Assembly (NCBI GenBank): GCA_031763025.1
Contig: JASSKH010000014.1
Coordinates: 11,975,201-12,039,200, forward strand
Reading direction: 5' to 3'
Source: Macrocystis pyrifera
Lineage: Eukaryota > Sar > Phaeophyceae > Laminariales > Laminariaceae
DNA: 64,000 nucleotides
Made by a program: the position numbers and the translations under genes. Below are positions 55,001-58,216 of this stretch, one piece after another (within the stretch, counting starts at the first letter, position 1; each line of letters opens with the position of its first letter). Below the pieces are notes generated by a model. It had not been told where the DNA came from. It made no database searches and was given only the letters and a program-made list of their open reading frames with translations.

Positions 55001-56674
55001 TACCTTCACGCACTCATGAACTGCACTCTTCGTTTTTTCTTATTTGGCGGGCATTCTTGACACGATCAAAAGCCTTGAGTAAATACAAGCCCGCGGGAGG
55101 AACTGCGACCGGATCGGGGTATCTCGAAACAACGCCTCCTTCGTATCCGGCGGGTATTCTCGACACGATCGAAAGCATTCAGTAAATACAAGGCCATAAG
55201 AGGCCCTATGACTCGATCGGGATAGTCTCAAGATGATTTTTCGTTTACATACCGATCGCGTGGCGGACTAACGACACACAATGCCGGCCGAGAACACAGA
55301 TTGACTTTGCCAAGCTGCCGAAGAAAAGGCATGGGCCATTGAATGAATCGTCTCTATTCGCCCCTTTGTATGTCGCGTGTCTTCGTGACCCCGATCCAGG
55401 TCCAAACCCGTGTCTTACTGGATTGGAGTCGCGATGCATGCCAGGCACTGGCGACGTGTGAGTGAAATATGTTTATGTTGTTTCTTAGACGTCTAGAAAC
55501 AATCGTTTAGGACATACTCACTTGTGTGTTTCCCTGTGTGCCCTAACTGTGTACAGACACCATATCTACGTGACGTCTCCCTTGCAAAACCTGCAGGCGT
55601 TCGTCGATCGTTGATGCATCTCGTAGGGTGGACAACGCTCTGCATCGTCCGTGTGGGTTTGTTGAGGCATGCTCATTGAGTGGAGAATAACCCCTCGAGT
55701 GAATCTTCAGTACAGGTTACCTTGAAGAGGTCCACTCGAACGATGGGTGCCGGCCGACGTGATGTACACCACATACATCGTACAATAGCTCGACTTCGTG
55801 CCGGTAGTGGGCTAGTTTCGCAAATGGTTGTGCTCACGCCACTGAGCCCACCACACCCCGCACGTCACCGAAACCTCACATGGCTTCCCTCCGTTGTCCT
55901 CTTTTGCTGTCAACTACAGAGACTTCTCTGACTGCGGCGTTACAGGCGCGGACGCCGCTGATCTCCAGCTTTGCCTCGATGCCATCGGACGCGAGAATAT
56001 TGAAACTTTGTAAGTTTCCCAACTCCTTCGATGGCAAACAGGGGTGTCTTCATCGCTGTGACGTGATCCTCATTCAGATGATGTCCTAGATGCAGTCTTA
56101 GAGATTAACCTCTGCTACTTTTCAATTTCCTTCGGCACGTTATATTTCCGTGTGACCATATGCGGTGCACTCTTTTCTCATAAAGGTGGGATCCGCCGCG
56201 GATGCACACTGCAATGCTAGAATGTAGGTGCCAGAGATAGCGGGCTCATATTCCCGACGGTGTCCAAGTCACACAAGCGGTCCTTTGCGACAATTTAATG
56301 TCTTTTGTACAACTCAACCGTTGAGTCTTGAAGTATGCCTCCTTGAGCATACGACCGAATGACAGCACACGGAAGTGTGTTGGCGTTTGGCTTGCAGGGG
56401 TGTCACTGACAGTCGGAAATTATTTGTTGGTATTCGCCCTGCACGTTGGGTCGTGCGATCCATTACGGCAGTTCGCCATATTTACTCTGTCATGGGGCTA
56501 TAGAAGTACACGTACAAAGTACAGAACAACGGGGGCCGCCGCTCGCGGGTGCATTCGATCCTCACTCTCTTCATGGTCCTGCACATTGCTCCGTTGTAAC
56601 AGCCGTGTGGAAATTAGCGAAGACGGAGCGATCACGGCGGACACTTTCCAGGGCATGGTGAATCTGAGGTCCTT
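1002..56674 (+). CDS. Giant LRR gene or LRR gene cluster built from tandem exon cassettes (partial, spliced)
   Basis: This is the gene-level entry; the exons are listed separately. All exons lie on the plus strand and share splice phases, so they can be joined from unit 1 through unit 5. Predicted product: an extracellular-type protein of LRR blocks (24-residue repeats fitting LxLxxNxIxxLxxGxFxxLxxLxx) separated by cysteine-rich EGF-like spacers. LRR ectodomains bind ligands; brown algal LRR families with one repeat per exon have been proposed as pathogen receptors. I see no start exon, signal peptide, membrane segment, kinase or GTPase domain in the window. The array also runs off the left edge, because an exon A must lie just upstream of base 1. 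Whether this is one transcript or one gene per unit cannot be settled from sequence. Frameshifted exons B1 and B2 must be skipped, or the affected copies are pseudogenes. The exon set is seen directly; the joining is inferred. Confidence 0.6.
1409..1480 (+). CDS. LRR exon C, unit 1
   Basis: This is a 72-nt exon between GCGACCAG and GTGAGTGAGC, phase 2 in and out. The leading G completes a leucine codon begun by the TT that ends the previous exon. It reads LLFENDIGSIEAGAF followed by NELTALID, a canonical 24-residue LRR. It has the same length and frame in units 2, 3 and 4. Confidence 0.88.
1481..2964 (+). other. Intron C-D, unit 1
   Basis: It contains the CTG/CTA-rich tract and short antisense frames with no protein-like character. 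No further LRR exon was found. Equivalent introns are at 13579-15062, 25684-27169 and 37775-39260. Confidence 0.6.
2275..2680. repeat. Imperfect trinucleotide-rich tract (CTG/CTA/TAC)
   Basis: A long stretch of CTGCTACTAC-type triplets upstream of exon D. Copies lie near 14375, 26485 and 38582; unit 5 lacks it together with exons C and D. No coding reading is supported. Confidence 0.55.
2965..3036 (+). CDS. LRR exon D, unit 1
   Basis: This is a 72-nt exon after a pyrimidine-rich CGTTCTTCAG acceptor, ending TT before GTGAGTGAAC. It reads QLDSNAITTLDTGMF and then DDLGALQT. First residue Q is shared with unit 4; units 2 and 3 have R. Confidence 0.9.
3037..4427 (+). other. Intron D-F with dead exon E, unit 1
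   Basis: Only the E remnant is recognisable; the rest shows no coding signal. Equivalents are 15135-16528, 27242-28634 and 39333-40714. In unit 5 the stretch 50308-52285 corresponds, less exons C and D and plus two MITEs. Confidence 0.55.
4054..4115 (+). pseudogene. Decayed LRR exon E, unit 1
   Basis: This is recognisable by alignment to the better preserved copy at 51834-51905. The core still encodes DSNALTTVDASTF in the LRR frame. The acceptor AG has become GG, and the last 10 bases are lost or altered, so the residual GTGAGA would no longer be in phase. The same lesions occur in units 2-4, so decay predates the recent duplications. Confidence 0.7.
4428..4499 (+). CDS. LRR exon F, unit 1
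   Basis: This is a 72-nt exon between GTGGAAACAG and GTGAGTATG. It reads LLDNNDIGTIEPDAF and then TGLVSLRR. The penultimate-strand residue is R here and L in units 2-4 (CAGACG against CTTACG). Confidence 0.9.
5112..5130. repeat. G homopolymer tract, length-variable between units
   Basis: G5-T-G13 here; shorter forms occur at about 17212, 29319 and 41399. It lies in the F-G intron. It may be length-polymorphic and prone to sequencing error. Confidence 0.7.
5275..5355 (+). CDS. LRR exon G, unit 1 (27-residue variant)
   Basis: The acceptor is CGTCCTTAG and the donor GTGAGTGC. The exon is 81 nt, three codons longer than the other LRR exons, because of a GSP-type insertion before the last LxxL (EDLGSGSPLEI). 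The core is SNALTTLPVGIF. It is the last LRR before the cap exon. Its equivalent in the diverged unit 5 has exactly the same length and phase. Confidence 0.9.
5576..5617 (+). CDS. LRR C-terminal cap exon, unit 1
   Basis: This is a 42-nt exon between GCTCATTCAG and GTAAGTCG, phase 2-2. It reads (L)DLTGNEDLQCIPT(V), the LxLxGNxxLxC pattern that ends many LRR blocks and introduces the Cys-rich region. Unit 5 has the same length with conservative changes (LAGNENLQCVPT), which argues for purifying selection. Confidence 0.8.
6064..6110 (+). CDS. Cys-rich spacer exon Lk, unit 1
   Basis: This is a 47-nt exon between TTTATGCAG and GTAAGTATC, phase 2 in and phase 1 out. In the frame dictated by the cap exon it reads IPPFFGELPPTAGLC(G). 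Unit 5 is one codon shorter (44 nt) and retains GELPSTAGLC. Keeping frame despite an indel is the main evidence that it is coding. Confidence 0.72.
6517..6603 (+). CDS. Cys-rich EGF-like spacer exon H, unit 1
   Basis: The acceptor is GCCCCGCAG and the donor GTGAGAAA, phase 1-1. It encodes four or more cysteines ending CAPGAVGYTC, a CxPGxxGYxC pattern like the distal half of EGF-like modules. Unit 1 has an extra in-frame CTG that creates a CC pair; units 2-4 are 84 nt and unit 5 is 75 nt, all multiples of three apart. It is likely a disulfide-bonded linker between LRR blocks. Confidence 0.78.
7509..7520. repeat. C homopolymer tract next to the recombination boundary
   Basis: 12 C in units 1 and 2 and 15 C in unit 3 (from about 31720). 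It is absent from unit 4, where the homology break lies about 30 bp before the equivalent site. Confidence 0.7.
7882..9011 (-). mobile_element. Retroelement-like fragment on the minus strand, unit 1
   Basis: Two minus-strand reading frames, 9011-8700 and 8241-7882, are conserved as protein between the recent units and the diverged unit 4. The first has a pattern like the C-terminal domain of retrotransposon integrases (AYRVPRF, then GLDGTRELSW, then SANISETSH). The second is acidic (GGTDDNHINHDNLNGPYT), like the linker that follows integrase in some pol polyproteins. Stops and frame changes separate them, so it is a remnant. It lies in the H-J intron. The family assignment is inference; no catalytic domain, LTR or target-site duplication was identified. 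Confidence 0.45.
9248..9276. repeat. GTCT/GTCG tetranucleotide microsatellite upstream of exon J
   Basis: Repeated GGTCTGTC motifs provide the pyrimidine-rich stretch ahead of the exon J acceptor. In unit 4 the tract is a purer TCTG run (45556-45579). Confidence 0.6.
9291..9348 (+). CDS. Cys-containing spacer exon J, unit 1
   Basis: This is a 58-nt exon, phase 1 in and phase 2 out, between CTCGGTTCAG and GTGAGTGC. Its frame is set by exon H and reads PTSCITGPDSLCVPGAQV. The diverged copies at 45589 and 55400 keep 58 nt and both Cys (PNSCLTGPDSRC, PNPCLTGLESRC). It leads directly into the LRR N-cap exon. Confidence 0.75.
9823..9912 (+). CDS. LRR N-terminal cap exon K, unit 1
   Basis: This is a 90-nt exon after CTGTAACTGCAG, phase 2-2. 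It reads DLSGCGIGDADLPDL and continues KLCLDTVGRSGIVT: a CGI..D..L..CLD..G pattern typical of the first repeat of ribonuclease-inhibitor-like or algal LRR arrays. The donor in units 1-3 is GTACGT, weaker than the GTAAGT of units 4 and 5. Strong conservation in the two diverged copies (CGIADADMTDL, CGVTGADAADL) supports coding function. Confidence 0.82.
9913..11634 (+). other. Intron K-N, unit 1
   Basis: No exon is supported. The segment 11050-11300 is still recognisable in the diverged unit 4 (47330-47580) and near 59830-60000. Equivalents are 22024-23743 and 34116-35837. Confidence 0.5.
11635..11706 (+). CDS. LRR exon N, unit 1
   Basis: This is a 72-nt exon after CATACTTCAG, donor GTGAGTGG, phase 2-2. 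It reads WLYNNALTTVDAELL and then QNLGSLVN. It is the first regular LRR after cap K. Position 15 is L instead of the usual F. Confidence 0.87.
12006..12077 (+). CDS. LRR exon A, unit 1
   Basis: This is a 72-nt exon after GTGAGAACAG, donor GTGAGTGG. It reads QLHANDIGIIDVGAF and then QSLASLTA. It is the last exon of the unit as drawn; the next in-phase exon is B of unit 2. Confidence 0.88.
13100..13172 (+). pseudogene. LRR exon B, unit 2, frameshifted
   Basis: Splice sites are intact, but an extra T in the CACTTT stretch near 13160-13163 makes the exon 73 nt. The lesion is at a different position from that in unit 1, so the two copies broke independently. Confidence 0.8.
13507..13578 (+). CDS. 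LRR exon C, unit 2
   Basis: 72 nt; same predicted repeat as unit 1 (ENDIGSIEAGAF core), with intact acceptor and donor. Confidence 0.88.
15063..15134 (+). CDS. LRR exon D, unit 2
   Basis: 72 nt; carries R at residue 1 and A in place of T in the TLDAG segment, both exposed positions of the repeat. Confidence 0.88.
16155..16216 (+). pseudogene. Decayed LRR exon E, unit 2
   Basis: Same GG-for-AG acceptor loss and truncated 3' end as unit 1. Confidence 0.65.
16529..16600 (+). CDS. LRR exon F, unit 2
   Basis: 72 nt; DNNDIGTIEPDAF core with the SLLR ending shared by units 2-4. Confidence 0.88.
17372..17452 (+). CDS. LRR exon G, unit 2
   Basis: 81 nt; sequence-identical reading to unit 1 including the three-residue insertion. 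Confidence 0.88.
17673..17714 (+). CDS. LRR C-terminal cap exon, unit 2
   Basis: 42 nt; LTGNEDLQCIPT, donor GTAAGT. Confidence 0.78.
18162..18208 (+). CDS. Cys-rich spacer exon Lk, unit 2
   Basis: 47 nt, phase 2 to 1; ELPPTAGLC retained. Confidence 0.7.
18615..18698 (+). CDS. Cys-rich EGF-like spacer exon H, unit 2
   Basis: 84 nt, without the extra codon of unit 1; a single Cys at the VSCDANVG site. Confidence 0.77.
20116..21110 (-). mobile_element. Retroelement-like fragment, unit 2
   Basis: Copy of the unit 1 fragment. The upstream frame is longer here (21110-20649) because a private one-base change removes the stop after the GYRK segment. Confidence 0.42.
21392..21449 (+). CDS. Cys-containing spacer exon J, unit 2
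   Basis: 58 nt; ends CT instead of TT before GTGAGT, which still gives leucine with the next exon's G. Confidence 0.74.
21934..22023 (+). CDS. LRR N-terminal cap exon K, unit 2
   Basis: 90 nt; same reading as unit 1, donor GTACGT. Confidence 0.81.
23744..23815 (+). CDS. LRR exon N, unit 2
   Basis: 72 nt; one synonymous change at the 3' end (TTT against TCT before the donor). Confidence 0.86.
24114..24185 (+). CDS. LRR exon A, unit 2
   Basis: 72 nt; identical reading to unit 1. Confidence 0.87.
25203..25274 (+). CDS. LRR exon B, unit 3
   Basis: This is an intact 72-nt exon between GATGTACCAG and GTGAGTG. It reads FLHANELTTVETGIF and then DNLGSLRT, and it defines the undamaged form of this repeat. 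Confidence 0.88.
25612..25683 (+). CDS. LRR exon C, unit 3
   Basis: 72 nt; same reading as in units 1 and 2. Confidence 0.88.
27170..27241 (+). CDS. LRR exon D, unit 3
   Basis: 72 nt; R at residue 1 as in unit 2, T in TLDTG as in units 1 and 4. Confidence 0.88.
28261..28322 (+). pseudogene. Decayed LRR exon E, unit 3
   Basis: Same splice-site lesions as units 1, 2 and 4. Confidence 0.65.
28635..28706 (+). CDS. LRR exon F, unit 3
   Basis: 72 nt; same as unit 2. Confidence 0.88.
29477..29557 (+). CDS. LRR exon G, unit 3
   Basis: 81 nt; unchanged reading. Confidence 0.88.
29778..29819 (+). CDS. LRR C-terminal cap exon, unit 3
   Basis: 42 nt; unchanged reading. Confidence 0.78.
30266..30312 (+). 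CDS. Cys-rich spacer exon Lk, unit 3
   Basis: 47 nt; unchanged reading. Confidence 0.7.
30720..30803 (+). CDS. Cys-rich EGF-like spacer exon H, unit 3
   Basis: 84 nt; one synonymous change in the CAPG segment (CCA for CCG). Confidence 0.77.
32086..33216 (-). mobile_element. Retroelement-like fragment, unit 3
   Basis: Copy of the unit 1 fragment; the acidic frame is open further upstream (to 32508). Confidence 0.42.
33496..33553 (+). CDS. Cys-containing spacer exon J, unit 3
   Basis: 58 nt; same as unit 2. Confidence 0.74.
34026..34115 (+). CDS. LRR N-terminal cap exon K, unit 3
   Basis: 90 nt; one synonymous change (GAC for GAT in GIGDAD), donor GTACGT. Confidence 0.81.
35838..35909 (+). 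CDS. LRR exon N, unit 3
   Basis: 72 nt; same as unit 2. Confidence 0.86.
36208..36279 (+). CDS. LRR exon A, unit 3
   Basis: 72 nt; same as units 1 and 2. Confidence 0.87.
37297..37368 (+). CDS. LRR exon B, unit 4
   Basis: 72 nt, intact as in unit 3. Confidence 0.88.
37703..37774 (+). CDS. LRR exon C, unit 4
   Basis: 72 nt; same reading as units 1-3. Confidence 0.88.
39261..39332 (+). CDS. LRR exon D, unit 4
   Basis: 72 nt; Q at residue 1 as in unit 1. Confidence 0.88.
40340..40401 (+). pseudogene. Decayed LRR exon E, unit 4
   Basis: Same lesions as units 1-3. Confidence 0.65.
40715..40786 (+). CDS. LRR exon F, unit 4
   Basis: 72 nt; SLLR ending as in units 2 and 3. Confidence 0.88.
41559..41639 (+). 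CDS. LRR exon G, unit 4
   Basis: 81 nt; unchanged reading. Confidence 0.88.
41860..41901 (+). CDS. LRR C-terminal cap exon, unit 4
   Basis: 42 nt; unchanged reading. Confidence 0.78.
42348..42394 (+). CDS. Cys-rich spacer exon Lk, unit 4
   Basis: 47 nt; unchanged reading. Confidence 0.7.
42801..42884 (+). CDS. Cys-rich EGF-like spacer exon H, unit 4
   Basis: 84 nt; the last exon before the homology break at 43758. Confidence 0.77.
44270..45401 (-). mobile_element. Retroelement-like fragment, unit 4 (diverged, best integrase-like frame)
   Basis: The frame 45401-44889 contains VNEIQPGDIFAYRVPRF, then DRARELSW, then ISEPSH. The GD at the start and the RELSW and ISEPSH blocks resemble the integrase C-terminal region of LTR retroelements better than the recent copies do. 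The acidic frame at 44488-44270 keeps GGSDENHVNYETLDGPYT, with conservative replacements. A one-base indel breaks the region just upstream of it. Confidence 0.5.
45589..45646 (+). CDS. Cys-containing spacer exon J, unit 4 (diverged)
   Basis: 58 nt between CTCGCTTCAG and GTGAGTGC. It reads PNSCLTGPDSRCVSGAQI. Several substitutions against units 1-3, but both Cys, the length and the phases are kept. The junction residue with exon K becomes valine. Confidence 0.76.
46091..46180 (+). CDS. LRR N-terminal cap exon K, unit 4 (diverged)
   Basis: 90 nt between CAATTGCAG and a consensus GTAAGTGC donor. It reads DLAGCGIADADMTDL and then LCLDAIGRSDITT. Flanking introns are far more diverged than this exon, as expected under selection on protein. 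Confidence 0.84.
46181..49138 (+). other. Intron region K-A, unit 4
   Basis: It contains only dead exon N. An additional stretch of about 0.9 kb (47680-48640) has no clear counterpart in units 1-3 and no recognisable genes. Confidence 0.45.
48769..48841 (+). pseudogene. Decayed LRR exon N, unit 4
   Basis: This aligns to exon N of units 1-3 (CLYSKALATLDADLF core), but the acceptor CAG is TGG, the donor GT is GC (GCGAGT), and an extra T gives 73 nt. All three features needed for use are lost. Confidence 0.75.
49139..49210 (+). CDS. LRR exon A, unit 4 (diverged)
   Basis: 72 nt after GGTATGAACAG, donor GTGAGTGG. It reads RLEDNDIGTIAVGAF and then QGLASLSS. Differences from the recent copies fall mainly at variable LRR positions. 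Confidence 0.87.
50236..50307 (+). CDS. LRR exon B, unit 5 (diverged)
   Basis: 72 nt after GATCTATCAG, donor GTGAGTGA. It reads FLNENMLTTIESGVF and then DNLASLEV. It is intact, so the frameshifts in units 1 and 2 are derived. Confidence 0.88.
51040..51138. mobile_element. Degraded MITE in unit 5
   Basis: It begins TTACGGGGG and ends with CCCCCC, with an interior AGGACTAAAT...CCGTAAGTCG layout matching the intact element at 52119. It is flanked by TA on both sides. Units 1-4 lack it at the corresponding intron position. Confidence 0.6.
51834..51905 (+). pseudogene. LRR exon E, unit 5, donor lost
   Basis: It has an intact acceptor (GGTTTGTCAG) and an intact 72-nt LRR frame (LLDSNTLTTAEASTF and then DNLGSLQK). 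The expected GTGAGT donor reads GCCGCT. It may be skipped, or it could splice at a cryptic GTATAT a few bases downstream at the cost of frame. It is the least decayed copy of exon E and proves that E was once a real LRR exon. Confidence 0.75.
52119..52223. mobile_element. Intact 105-bp MITE with 27-bp inverted repeats
   Basis: Termini are TTACGGGGGTCCATAGTTAA and its complement, about 27 bp with two mismatches, flanked by a TA duplication. The length is too short to encode anything. TA target and inverted repeats point to mobilisation by a Tc1/mariner-like or other TA-specific transposase. It sits in the E-F intron of unit 5 only. Confidence 0.8.
52286..52357 (+). CDS. LRR exon F, unit 5 (diverged)
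   Basis: 72 nt after GGTGGAAACAG, donor GTGAGTATG. It reads YLQNNDIATIEAGAF and then NDLVILDT. Confidence 0.89.
53099..53179 (+). CDS. LRR exon G, unit 5 (diverged)
   Basis: 81 nt after TGTCCTTAG, donor GTGAGTGC. It reads LLGFNDLTTLPAGIF and then EDIASGSSLRV. The three-residue insertion before the last LxxL is conserved. Confidence 0.88.
53394..53435 (+). CDS. LRR C-terminal cap exon, unit 5 (diverged)
   Basis: 42 nt between GCTCACTCAG and GTAAGTTC. It reads DLAGNENLQCVPT. Confidence 0.8.
53937..53980 (+). CDS. Cys-rich spacer exon Lk, unit 5 (diverged)
   Basis: 44 nt between GCGGCAG and GTAAGTAT, phase 2 to 1. It reads SSVLGELPSTAGLC. Confidence 0.72.
54376..54450 (+). CDS. Cys-rich EGF-like spacer exon H, unit 5 (diverged)
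   Basis: 75 nt between TTCAATAG and GTGAGAGA. It reads CTPAVAVTCDAVC and then APGAVGYTCGP. Three codons shorter than units 2-4, in frame, with the same cysteines. Confidence 0.78.
55046..55240. repeat. Imperfect 103-bp tandem duplication in unit 5
   Basis: Two copies beginning GGCGGGCATTCTTGACACG (55046) and GGCGGGTATTCTCGACACG (55149), in the H-J intron where units 1-4 carry the retroelement-like fragment. Confidence 0.7.
55400..55457 (+). CDS. Cys-containing spacer exon J, unit 5 (diverged)
   Basis: 58 nt between CCCGATCCAG and GTGAGTGA. It reads PNPCLTGLESRCMPGTGD. Confidence 0.76.
55920..56009 (+). CDS. LRR N-terminal cap exon K, unit 5 (diverged)
   Basis: 90 nt between TCAACTACAG and GTAAGTTT. 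It reads DFSDCGVTGADAADL and then QLCLDAIGRENIET. Confidence 0.85.
56603..56674 (+). CDS. LRR exon, C-like, of a further degenerate unit
   Basis: 72 nt after CGTTGTAACAG, donor GTGAGTGG, phase 2-2. It reads RVEISEDGAITADTF and then QGMVNLRS. Sequence 3' of it keeps GATTAGTCCCAGCGAGT and GTGCCGGTAGTTG motifs matching the intron after exon C (near 1545 and 1718). It is therefore orthologous to C rather than to N, although it follows K directly. Exons N, A and B are missing between K and here. It lacks the usual N at the LxxN position. Confidence 0.72.
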
Positions 56675-57882
56675 GTGAGTGGAAGAGAGAGGATGAAATT
56701 CTTCTCGGGGAGGGGCAGCCGATACGGAAAGCAATGTCCCGCACGTTGCTCCTGCCACTGTTGTCAGCACCACTAACTATCAATTGTTCATCGCCATGTG
56801 ATTAGTCCCAGCGAGTACTTCCGGCCTTCTAATCCTTAAGTCCTCCCCCGAGGCGTACCGGGATGTACCGCAAGGAGGGTTTGGTACCCCTCCTTTTAGC
56901 TGACCAAGTGTTTGAAAAGTACAGTGCCGGTAGTTGACAACATGTACATCTACACCGAACTGATTGAAAGCCGCACTATATGCCAACCTACTTCCTTTGC
57001 AAGCGGCGATCTCGATGCGGTGGACGTCGAAAAGGGCTTTCGCAGCCAACGTTGGGAAACGAAAGTCTGTTTCGTCTTCGAACGGCGATATTTACAACTC
57101 ATTCACGCAGGAAACGGCCCAACGTCTTCCAGATATTTCACGGTTTATCATAAAAACCCTGGTAAATCACAATTAACTTGGCAGCCTGGGGAAGTTCCGT
57201 TCGCTACCGTGTAGGCCATCATTAGTGTGGATATATCGACTGTAGATAAGCTGTCACTGAATTGGTGACAACTGATCCGGTCTGGAATGCCTGGTCGCAA
57301 GCTTGTGCCAACCCTTTCGCATACCGCCCACTAAAACGAGGGCAAAACGCCTGAGAAGAGCCGTAATTGTATATCAGCCCAAACACTGCTACCTTTAACC
57401 CTCAACTCCGCAAACGCTGTAATATCGGAATGAAATAAACGGCCGGTCTTAGCTTCTGATTCGCAAGGACCCTTTTGAATGACGACGCGTTCCATTTCAG
57501 GACGAAAAGAAAAATGGATGCCTACACGAAGTATACTTGGGGGTAGAATCAAGAACGGTTTTGACCTCAACAGGTAACGATTAATAGAAAAATGTAATAA
57601 TCAATTTTCAGTATCGTGATGTGTGTTACAAGCAGGCTGCACGATCTGATGTGCACACCAGCACTTCTAACGAACATGATCGACGACCAGAAATGTTCCC
57701 GGAAATTACCATTATATGATGACGCGTGGCATAGAAATGATAGGCACCAGGATTGTAGACGAAAATACTCAACGATGTTATCGGGGATGTTTGTGCGGAG
57801 AGTGTATCGTAATGCGGGAATTAATGCTCAACAATCGGGTAAGTCTGCATGGATTGATTCGATGGTGTGTATATAATCGGCG

Positions 57883-57968
57883 TCCCCGGTGGCTTGGTAG
57901 GTGGTCCGCGTGCCTATCAAGATCAATTTCGTGGGTTCAAGTCTCACCGAGTGCATGCTCATAGGGAC
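57883..57968 (+). other. tRNA-like segment, possibly a SINE head
   Basis: A TGGCTTGGTAGG A-box-like motif is followed at tRNA spacing by GTGGGTTCAAGTCTCAC, a perfect T-arm (5-bp stem with one G-T, loop TTCAAGT). The anticodon stem is poorly paired and no matching 7-bp acceptor stem is present. It is not a functional tRNA; a tRNA-derived SINE or relic is more likely. Confidence 0.4.
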
Positions 57969-58194
57969 TTTTTCTTGCATAAAAAAATGATAAGCGGAAA
58001 GCGCGAGAGCGTGAGTTAGCTACATTCGATGAAAATCGACGAGCAGTGGGAATGCTGAACCCTATGGGCGACAAAAAATAAAGGCACGTACCGGGGGGGA
58101 GAAGGGACGACACCTGTGACCACGGCTTGTCCAGAAGATCGCTGAGGGTAAAACCTCCTACGAGTTAGGTTGGAAAGTAAGAGTGATGATTAAA

Positions 58195-58216
58195 ATATAT
58201 ACATATATATATATAC
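58195..58216. repeat. (TA)n microsatellite
   Basis: Alternating A/T run with one C interruption. Confidence 0.7.

Larger units (their letters stand above)
49218..56602 (+). repeat. Tandem unit 5, ancient diverged copy
   Basis: This copy is homologous to units 1-4 over most of its length but diverged throughout, and it has its own indels. It keeps exons B, E, F, G, cap, Lk, H, J and K. The segment that should hold exons C and D is deleted (break near 50505-50640). The H-J intron is about 0.95 kb rather than 2.7 kb, because the retroelement-like fragment is absent. Two MITEs are inserted. The right limit is approximate. Confidence 0.8.
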
